A DNA stretch of 33,909 nucleotides, taken from NCBI GenBank assembly GCA_003225455.1, contig QIAB01000039.1, forward strand, positions 619 through 34,527, read 5' to 3'. Below are positions 1-6,435 of this stretch, one piece after another; within the stretch, counting starts at the first letter, position 1; each line of letters starts with the position of its first letter. The DNA is from Acidobacteriota bacterium. Its GTDB lineage: Bacteria; Acidobacteriota; Terriglobia; Terriglobales; Acidobacteriaceae. A model generated the notes under the pieces. The model did no database searches, was not told the origin of the DNA, and saw only the letters and a list, made by a program, of their open reading frames with translations. The position numbers and the translations under genes were made by a program.

Positions 1-1
1 C

Positions 2-229
2 AGAGAAATTGACTGGGCGCAGGCGTCCGGCAATTACGTGGCATTGCATGTAGGTCGGAACACGCACCTACTCCGAATAACCATGACCAATTTTGTTAAC
101 AAGCTTGGTGCAGATCAATTTGTCAGAATCCATCGCTCGACTGTGGTAAATCTCGACTGCATCCAGGAAGTAATGCCCTGGTTTCACGGCGAGCATGTCG
201 TGAAGCTGAAGAAGAGCCTTTCGACGTAG
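2..229 (+). CDS. LytTR-family response regulator, C-terminal fragment
   Basis: The reading frame is open from the window edge to a stop at 227-229 and covers most of a LytTR DNA-binding domain: an I-D-W-x-x-A-x-G-N-Y-V start, a central L-x-R-x-T segment, and the typical V-R-I-H-R-S-x-V-V-N recognition region. Proteins of this family are two-component transcription regulators; the receiver part would lie left of the window. The domain ends early: after V-V-K-L-K the usual final S-R-R-plus-helix segment is missing in this frame. A neighbouring frame at about 205-235 encodes F-R-R-R-L-S-D-F, which resembles the missing end, so a frameshift near 200-210 is possible. Family assignment is fairly sure; intactness is not. 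Confidence 0.75.
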   Translation, partial: REIDWAQASGNYVALHVGRNTHLLRITMTNFVNKLGADQFVRIHRSTVVNLDCIQEVMPWFHGEHVVKLKKSLST

Positions 230-340
230 GCTCAGCGACTTTCTCGCAAATCAAAGTCAATAATGCATTGTCGATCTAAAGTGTTAGAACGCCTCGATCT
301 CCGACTCGGATCACGCCGGTTGTATCCGGATCAGATTAGA

Positions 341-1408
341 CTAGGGGGCGTGGGCGGCAACGGCGGCGATGTCTGCAATATTGTCGCCTTTTTTGAGGGA
401 TGGGACCGCGTTGATGTGCAAGATGACACCGGAGACGGGAGCGCGGGCTTCGAGTATAAGTTTGCCGAAGTAGTCGGTGACCAAGCCGATTTTCATGCCC
501 TCTTGAACATAGGTACCACGCTTCACAAGCGGGTACCAAATGCCAGGGCCGTCGGACAAGACATCCACGACTCTGTCGAGCCAGACAGGATTCTCGACGT
601 GCCGAGGGTTTCCTGAAAGCATCTTGAGAGCGCGCATAGTGCTGAATGTCCCGTCGACGAGAAGGGCGACGTCATCCGCATCGACGGTGCCCGCATAGCC
701 AGCTTCGACGACGATGGAAGGTTTGCCGCGAGCAGTAGAGGTGTTGTCGAGGTAGCGAGTGGCGGCTAGGTCCATGGGACGGTCGCGCCATATAATGATG
801 TGGTCGAGTCCAAAAGCGAGGACCATCTCTTTGGATCTTTGGTCTTGGGTCTCCTTGCCAGTGGGTGCCCAGTATGCGTAAGGGCGGAGGCTCTCGTCGA
901 GATCGCCGCCGTGGTAGTCGATAAGATAATCACATCGATCGACGACTTGTTTGGTGATAAGAAAGGACGCACGTTCAGTTTGCGTCCCATCGGCTTTCCC
1001 AGGGTAGAAGCGGTTCATGCTCTTGTTATCGATGGGGTTAACATGGGGGACCTTTTGTTCGAAGGATTGAATGTTGACGAGCGGGACAAGGATAACGGTG
1101 CCGGCGATTTGAGCGGGATCAAGTAGGTTGATGAGTTTTTCGATCGCGATGATGGAGGTGTATTCAGTCCCGTGGGCGCCAGAGACAAGAGCTAGGACAG
1201 GACCGCGCTTTTCGCCGTTGATGACGATGACGGGAATATTGGTAGCAGCGTCGACACCCGCGGGGACTTCCAAATAGCCCGTTGATTTTTGGCCCGGAGC
1301 GGCAGAGGCAGTGCCGATCGAAAAAGACAAAGCCTGTGCCTGGACGAACAGTGGGAATAACAGAAAGATCCCGGACGAAGCAAAGGTGCGAGCAAAAGAC
1401 CTAAGCAT
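341..1408 (-). CDS. Secreted succinylglutamate desuccinylase/aspartoacylase-family metallohydrolase
   Basis: A 355-residue zinc carboxypeptidase-like protein of the AstE/AspA family, which hydrolyses N-acyl amino acids or related amides. The expected zinc ligands are visible: H79 and E82 in S-G-A-H-G-T-E, and H166 in D-Y-H-G-G-D. E235 in I-V-V-E-A-G-Y is the likely catalytic glutamate. Residues 1-25 form a signal peptide ending near V-Q-A-Q-A, so the enzyme acts outside the cytoplasm. I chose the ATG at 1408 because a clear GGAGG lies seven bases upstream; a longer open frame to 1636 adds a non-conserved head. The C-terminal 80 residues contain a biotinyl-like beta barrel (G-T-Y-V-x-x-G, then A-P-V-S-G), usual for AstE-type proteins. 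The substrate cannot be told from sequence. It stands alone, convergent with the LytTR fragment. Confidence 0.85.
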   Translation of the reverse strand: MLRSFARTFASSGIFLLFPLFVQAQALSFSIGTASAAPGQKSTGYLEVPAGVDAATNIPVIVINGEKRGPVLALVSGAHGTEYTSIIAIEKLINLLDPAQIAGTVILVPLVNIQSFEQKVPHVNPIDNKSMNRFYPGKADGTQTERASFLITKQVVDRCDYLIDYHGGDLDESLRPYAYWAPTGKETQDQRSKEMVLAFGLDHIIIWRDRPMDLAATRYLDNTSTARGKPSIVVEAGYAGTVDADDVALLVDGTFSTMRALKMLSGNPRHVENPVWLDRVVDVLSDGPGIWYPLVKRGTYVQEGMKIGLVTDYFGKLILEARAPVSGVILHINAVPSLKKGDNIADIAAVAAHAP

Positions 1409-1566
1409 AGATCCTCCATGGGGTGGATGAGGATACCGCGAGGGGAATGATTTGAGCAATGCACAGAGACTCGCTGAATTGGCCAAAACGACGTTAGTTG
1501 AGCGACCCATACTCGCCGCTGTGCGTCGTGATGAGTATGCGCGCCAGCGCATTCGGAGCAAACCAT

Positions 1567-1830
1567 CGTCGCTGGGGCGCAAATGGGAAGGAAATCTATT
1601 ATGTCGGCTCCAAGGGCATGTTGACTGCGGTTCCAATCGGTGAAGATGGAACTTTCACGACCGGCGTGCCGCATCCGTTGTTCCGCATCCACAGCCGTGC
1701 ACCGATCTCCTCAACCGATCTCTTCACTTACGCCGTGTCGGCTGATGGGCACCGCTTCCTTGTAAACCTGTACGTCAAGCCCGGTCTGATACCGCCTTTG
1801 ACGATCGTCTTGCACGCGACCTCAAGGTGA
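1567..1830 (+). pseudogene. C-terminal remnant of a TolB-like beta-propeller protein
   Basis: The frame ending at 1830 encodes R-R-W-G-A-N-G-K-E-I-Y-Y, then L-T-A-V-P-I and Y-A-V-S-A-D-G-H-R-F-L-V-N. This matches the last blade and tail of the TolB/WD40-like propellers that Acidobacteria fuse to protein kinases or winged-helix regulators. Only about 87 residues remain; the preceding blades and the N-terminal enzyme or regulator domain are absent, and the sequence upstream belongs to the 5' region of the divergent hydrolase gene. I read it as a truncated remnant with no credible start. The stop at 1828-1830 is followed in the same frame by the deacetylase remnant, so two unrelated genes have been joined here. 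Confidence 0.6.
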
Positions 1831-2493
1831 CGTCGACCTGCACTGGATCTACAGCCGCGGCGCAAAGTTGCCGCCTTCTCGATTGGTGGAGACGATTCGC
1901 TGCGGAGTCAGACCACCTTTGCAATCCCGCTCATGACTCAACGCGGGATCTTTGGTACATGGTGGGTAAACACAGGGCGCGGGCACAACGAACTGGGTTT
2001 CGACTTTATCGACGATCAGGCTTACTGGGTCGCAGCTGTCAGAGCTGGACATGATCTTGCTAACCACACGTTGCATCACACTGGGGCTCGCGACGCCAGC
2101 GATGCCGAGTGGGAGATCGGCGAGAATGCGCGCCGAATCTGGGCCATCCAGCCTGAAACCAAAATACTGCTCTTCGACAGGGGCGGAGGAACAGTGTGGG
2201 ATACGAGCGAAGAGCAGATAAAACTGATTTTGGCCAAGTATCATTGCGTGGATGGAAGAGGAGCACACGCGATCGATATCCCCGCCTGGCAGATCAATCA
2301 CTCCGCTGCCGAGTTTCGGAGTTTTGTTGACACCGCAATCGAAGAGGGCGGCTATTACACGTTCATTCTCCACGGTATCGGTCGCAACTCGGAATGGGGC
2401 GTGCAATCCGACGGGGATGCATTCACCGCATTGCTGGATTACTTAGTCGAAAAGAAAGATCTGGTCTGGAGCGACACCTTTACAAAAACCTAA
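1831..2493 (+). pseudogene. Polysaccharide deacetylase (NodB/CE4-like), 5' part of a frameshifted gene
   Basis: The frame encodes a NodB-like deacetylase domain, which removes acetyl groups from sugar polymers such as peptidoglycan or chitin. V-A-A-F-S-I-G-G-D-D at about 1873-1902 stands where the metal-binding T-F-D-D motif belongs. G-T-W-W-V-N follows, and G-H-D-L-A-N-H-T-L-H-H at 2050-2082 gives the H-x3-H ligands. An F-I-L-H-G segment near 2365 fits the late catalytic histidine. Homology starts directly after the upstream gene's stop, with no ATG, GTG or TTG between that stop and the first motif; the first ATG, at 1933, would cut motif 1 away. The frame closes at 2493, but the protein continues in the next frame (see the following entry). 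Removing one A from the run at 2484-2488 restores it. Signal peptide and promoter are missing. Confidence 0.65.
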
Positions 2494-2494
2494 G

Positions 2495-3697
2495 TACGCG
2501 GAAGAACGAGACAAGTCCAGCATTTCGCCCAAGGAAATCTCGCGCAACCAGCTCCGCCTGGCGTTGACCTCCGATCTGGATACCTCCAAAGGCATGTTCG
2601 ATTACCCAATTACCTTAACCACAGAAGTGCCAGCCGAATGGAAAACCTCGACGGTCACACAAGGAGGCAACTCCACGACGTATCCGGTGACAGCAGGGGT
2701 GGTGCAGTATTCCGCAATTCCGAATGCTGGGAACATCACGATCGTGCCGGGCGGCACGCCTTTACCTCCACCCACTCCGGCACGAATGCTCCCGCCGCTT
2801 CCACCATCGCCGCCAGCCTCGCCTGTGCTTCCCACACGAGTTGTCGAAGATTTCGAATACGCCAGCGATGTCGAATTGAACTCCGCCTGGTGGGTTTTGC
2901 CATGCGGCAACGATACGATGATATCTCTTGATCCAATCGCCAAGACCGAAAGCGAGCACACTATGAAGTACATCCATGCTGCCGGTGACAAAGGGATCTC
3001 GGGAAGATTGCGCCGGAATACGTCGTTGGATCTGAGCTCGTACGGCTACATCTCGATGTGGGTGAAACCCTCGAATACCCGTGACACGATTACGTTCCAG
3101 TTCATGGAGGCCATTCAGAGCGAGTTCTGGGAAACCAGCTTCACCCCGAATAGCACTCTTGGCAAGACCGTCGTCATCCCACTGACGAAGGAATATTTCC
3201 GTCGCCCAAACTGGTTCACGGGTGCCCGAGCCGACGGTGTTATAGACCTGAGTAACATCAAGCTGGTGAGTCTCTACGTGAGCGGCAACGGAGGTGGCAC
3301 GGTCGTCTTCGACAAAATCAAGGCCTCCAAGACGGCGCCCGCGTCAGCATATATTCCGTCCCCCGCGACTGCATCCACACCTGCGCTGACAGAAACCGGC
3401 AGGTGTGCGATCCGAGAATGGCGCAACGGAAACGAGTTATGCAACCGACGATCGAGTGGCCATCCACGAGTGCAATTCCATCGAAGTGGTAAAAATGTAT
3501 TTCGCCTGTTTCAAGGCTTCGTCTACGGGCGATTTGTCGCATTGTTTCAGGTGTGTTCACTCCGGTGTTGGCTAAGCATTCGAAGTCGTTCGCGCTCATT
3601 GATTGCATCTCAGTGGGTGTCGATCGGATGCAGCGGAACTTCGAACCCGTGCGGAAGCAGGTGGAAGCTTGGCAGCGAAGCGAACTCACGGATGTGA
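2495..3697 (+). pseudogene. Polysaccharide deacetylase 3' part with proline-rich linker and carbohydrate-binding-like domain
   Basis: This frame carries on the deacetylase: K-Y-A-E-E-R-D-K-S at about 2492-2518 is the helix that normally follows V-W-S-D-T-F, then comes the beta-rich segment common in acidobacterial deacetylases (L-R-L-A-L-T-S-D-L-D). A proline-rich linker lies at about 2761-2835. Next is a domain of roughly 160 residues (V-V-E-D-F-E to V-V-F-D-K-I-K-A) that looks like a galactose-binding or CBM11/CIA30-type jelly roll, probably for polysaccharide attachment. Past about 3345 the frame runs into sequence with no family resemblance and overlaps the DUF932 remnant, so the original 3' end is also lost. 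A TTG at 2564 could start an independent protein but would begin inside the domain. Confidence 0.55.
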
Positions 3698-3941
3698 CAG
3701 CCAAGGTTGTGATTTACGAGGCGTTCGTGGAGGGCAAACTTGAAGCTCCAAAGCATCTGGCGTCGCGCGGTCCACGATCTCTACTTCGAGCCGACGTACG
3801 AGGAGTTCCGGCCACGGACGATCTGGGAGTCTTTCCAACGCATTCACTTCGGCATTCAAGGAACTGGATCCAATTCCCCAATTTAAGGCGACGGCCAAGC
3901 TGGGCGAGTTTCTCGAATCCCGGTTCTCTCAGTCCTTCTAG
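3553..3941 (+). pseudogene. DUF932 (phage/plasmid-like) protein, C-terminal fragment with two frameshifts
   Basis: Read across three frames, this stretch gives a coherent C-terminal half of a DUF932 protein. Frame 1 runs from F-T-P-V-L-A-K-H-S through D-R-M-Q-R-N-F-E-P to E-A-P-K-H-L-A. Frame 2, from 3770, encodes V-H-D-L-Y-F-E-P-T-Y-E-E-F-R-P-R-T-I-W. Frame 3, from 3828, encodes S-L-S-N-A-F-T-S-A-F-K-E-L-D and ends at a TAG at 3939-3941. Each shift is one extra base, at about 3769 and 3827. DUF932 proteins are common on plasmids and integrated elements; their molecular role is unclear. The N-terminal half is not visible. This is a decayed mobile-element gene and supports reading 1500-4334 as the end of an old island. 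Confidence 0.65.
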
Positions 3942-4294
3942 CCGCGCGTGGCGGCGAATTCTGCTCGGCAGCGACGCATACGAGGCAGCCGAAAAGAATG
4001 ACCTTGCGAAAATCGAGCTTGGCCGTCGATGGAAGGAACTCAGCCAATCCACCGATTTTCCTAAACCTGGGGATACTTGATTTGCCGAGCATGGTCCATC
4101 AGAAGCTGTGCAGCAGATCGAACGCCAGTTAAGAGGAGCGACAGCTTCCAAAATCTAATCAGTTGTCAGCACGAGGAGATTCATTCGAATTGGGTAACAC
4201 ACTAGGTAACAACCTCGCCTAAATCTGCCTACTTGTGCTCACTGGAATCGTTGGGAAACCGTTGAAACCATTGATTTGTGGTTTGTTGATCGAA
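3942..4294. other. Gene-poor stretch before the tRNA fragment
   Basis: No convincing gene is seen. One frame has a short helical segment (Y-E-A-A-E-K-N-D-L-A-K-I-E-L-G-R-R-W) at about 3978-4035, which may be a last scrap of a lost gene. Antisense frames over it look random. Confidence 0.4.
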
Positions 4295-4334
4295 AATCAG
4301 TAGGTTGAAGGTTCGATTCCTTCCGCGCTCACCA
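4295..4334 (+). other. 3' fragment of a tRNA-Lys gene, probable attachment (att) site remnant
   Basis: The 40 bases contain the 3' strand of an anticodon stem, the variable loop, a full T-arm (GAAGG / TTCGATT / CCTTC) and an acceptor 3' strand ending GCGCTCACCA. They match the 3' half of acidobacterial-type tRNA-Lys genes. The 5' half is absent: the bases before 4293 do not form a D-arm or acceptor partner. Integrases of the tyrosine family often recombine in tRNA 3' ends and leave such a duplicate at the far end of the element. With the decayed DUF932 and recombinase genes nearby, this is best read as an att duplicate. Confidence 0.65.
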
Positions 4335-4522
4335 AATCTCTCAACAACTTGCGACTGGTGCGGAAATCGTCTGAGCCTCCACTGTAGGGGAAAATGTAGG
4401 GAGGGCTGCTCTCGCGTTTTTCTGACAGCTTCCAGTTTTCCGGCTGAGGATTATGAGTGCTATAGCGATTTTTCGTCAACTATCAAAGGCGTTCCATCCC
4501 TGGCTCGACAAATTAAACCGCT

Positions 4523-5971
4523 CTAACTTGACCTTGAATCAGAATCGTGGCCATTGCCAACCAGCTTGCTGACAGCTTTCTCGATCTCTTCCCGACGAAC
4601 GGTTAAGGCGGGATTGTCGTTGAGCTTGTATTTCTCGCGCAACTGTTTCAAATTGTCTCGCTCCTTGCGTTCTTCTTGTGAATAAAAGCGAGCTTTCTCA
4701 AATTCGTGATTCGCGATGGAAGCCTCCATCCGCTGCACGATGAAACGAGTGCGTTTCTGAACTTCGGCGACCTCCTCTGGAAGTGAACCCTGCTGCAGTT
4801 GGGCAGCCGAACCCGCCTCGTCGATGATGTCAACGGCTGTGCCCGGCAAACTTCTATTCTTGATGTACTTGTTGGCGCAGAAAACGGCATGTGCAATGGC
4901 ATCGTCCGGATAAGAGACATTGTGGAATTTCTCGTAAGCTCCTTTGATGCCTTGCAGCACCTTGATGGCGGTCTCTTCATTGGCCGGAGCGACCTCGACG
5001 GCTTGGAAGTATTCCGCAAGCCAGTGCCTGTCTGCCTGCAACTTGGCGAATGTTGCCGGTGTGGATGTACCGATGCACTGAATCTTACCCGCCATGATCG
5101 GTCGCTGCAGCAATTCGGTGACGTGAAACAAAGCTACCGGGGAAATTCCTCCAGGCCGGTCATGCATCCGGTTCACAAAAAAGATTTTCCCATCCTCTGC
5201 CGCCGCTACCAGGGCACGATCCAGTCTCTCGTGCCATGAACCATCCTTTTCTAGTACGCGAAGCGGAGGTAGATCGAGGACGAGAATAGCTTTTTCTGCC
5301 AGCGATTGAGGAACATTACCATCCGCTATGCGCCGAGCCAGCCCGCCGACGATGGTTCGTTTGCCAACCCCTCGCTTTCCCACCAGCACCGGATTCTTCC
5401 GAGTGAAGCGGCATAGAAGCTCTATGAGCCGATCAAGTTCATTCTCGCGGCCAACGAGCGGATGAGTTTGTTCCACCAGATCGCTGATATAAGGACTGAG
5501 TTCATCGAGCACGGGGGGTCGTTTTTGCCCGTGAGCCGACTCGTGCGGCTGCTGTGCGAGTTCCTCGCGAACCTGGTTCAGCCGGAGATCCCGTTCCATC
5601 AAAATCTGCGCCGCAAAGCATTTCTCCTCGCGCAACAGGCCAAGCAGCAGGTGCTCCGTGCCTATATGTTTGTGGGAGAGGCGCTCCGCTTCTTCTCCCG
5701 CATGCGCCAATACACGTTTGGATTCGTTGCTCAAAGGAAGGTCGACTGAAGTCGAAACCTTCTCCCGAACGTTGGTGTGTCCCTCGATCTGCTTCCGGAT
5801 TGACTCCACAGACGCATGGGAGTGCAGGAAACGATTGGTGAGAGCTTTGTCTTCGCGCAGAAGGCCCAGCAGCAGGTGCTCCGTCTCGATGTAGGGAGAA
5901 CCAAATTGGCTGGCTTCATAGCGTGCAAAGAAAATAATCCGACGCGCTTTCTCCGTGTAGCGTTCAAACAC
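4523..5971 (-). CDS. ClpC-derived protein: Clp N-domain, one degenerate AAA domain, UVR motif, no second AAA domain
   Basis: A 482-residue protein related to the ClpC unfoldase. Residues 2-140 hold two Clp-N repeats (each with an E-H-L-L-L-G-L-L-R-E core), the adaptor and substrate-binding part. An AAA (D1-like) domain spans about 165-390, and a UVR motif about 405-445 (A-N-H-E-F-E-K-A-R). The second AAA domain, the ClpP-binding loop and roughly 330 residues of normal ClpC are absent. Walker A is kept as G-K-R-G-V-G-K-R (K204). Walker B is I-F-F-V-N267-R268-M-H instead of the usual F-I-D-E-L-H. The arginine-finger segment reads L-A-E-Y-F-Q instead of L-E-R-R-F-Q, and the L-P-D-K segment reads L-P-G-T. 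It may bind ATP but should hydrolyse poorly. GTG start at 5971 with AGGA upstream; a TATACT box lies on the same strand at 6011-6016. Confidence 0.85.
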   Translation of the reverse strand: MFERYTEKARRIIFFARYEASQFGSPYIETEHLLLGLLREDKALTNRFLHSHASVESIRKQIEGHTNVREKVSTSVDLPLSNESKRVLAHAGEEAERLSHKHIGTEHLLLGLLREEKCFAAQILMERDLRLNQVREELAQQPHESAHGQKRPPVLDELSPYISDLVEQTHPLVGRENELDRLIELLCRFTRKNPVLVGKRGVGKRTIVGGLARRIADGNVPQSLAEKAILVLDLPPLRVLEKDGSWHERLDRALVAAAEDGKIFFVNRMHDRPGGISPVALFHVTELLQRPIMAGKIQCIGTSTPATFAKLQADRHWLAEYFQAVEVAPANEETAIKVLQGIKGAYEKFHNVSYPDDAIAHAVFCANKYIKNRSLPGTAVDIIDEAGSAAQLQQGSLPEEVAEVQKRTRFIVQRMEASIANHEFEKARFYSQEERKERDNLKQLREKYKLNDNPALTVRREEIEKAVSKLVGNGHDSDSRSS

Positions 5972-6231
5972 TTTTGCAATGTCCTAAATCTGAAGAACTG
6001 TCGCCAAACGAGTATAAACAGACCCCAACGAAGTTGTTGTAATCAGGCGTGGCTGTCGAAAAACTCCTTCTTGCTAAATTCGCAAAAATAAAATTGCGTC
6101 AGGATGCGTTATGGGCGATCTTCTCGGATCGCAAGGCATTTTCTATCCCCCTAACTTTGACTTCTTCCGGACAAAAGTGAGTTTTTCAACAGCCACAGGC
6201 GTTAACACTTCAAAACCCAGGCTATACGATT

Positions 6232-6435
6232 TCAGTTTTTCCACTGCGCTGTTTGTCCCACTCCCGAATCAGATCGGGCATTCTGTTCTGCGTCCGCCAT
6301 CTCTAACGCCGCGCGGAAATCTTCCATCCGCCTTTGAGCTTCTCCCAAGTGTTGTTTCGAGAGATGCACGTAACGCTGAGTTGTTTTTAGATCAGCGTGT
6401 CCCATAAGCTTTGCAAGCGTGTGCGCCGGTTTCAT
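6232..6435 (-). pseudogene. Tyrosine recombinase (phage-type integrase), C-terminal stub
   Basis: The 67 residues begin M-K-P-A-H-T-L-A-K-L-M-G-H and continue to T-T-Q-R-Y-V-H-L-S. This is the end of a tyrosine recombinase catalytic domain: the L-M-G-H histidine (H13) and the tyrosine nucleophile (Y22) remain, but the first arginine, the lysine and the H-x-x-R box are gone. Sequence upstream is the unrelated beta-propeller gene, whose stop overlaps the ATG as ATGA. The stub therefore cannot be active and is a leftover of a deleted integrase. It points toward the tRNA-Lys fragment at 4295-4334. A GGGAG precedes the ATG, inside the last codons of the upstream gene, so the stub might still be translated. 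Confidence 0.7.

Noticed and set aside
3318-3704. Minus-strand open frame over the deacetylase/DUF932 junction
   Set aside because: No family pattern; the plus strand explains the DNA as two remnants.
4297-4479. Minus-strand frame ending A-E-G-I-E-P-S-T-Y
   Set aside because: This is the well-known false protein read antisense through a tRNA 3' end; it covers the tRNA-Lys fragment.
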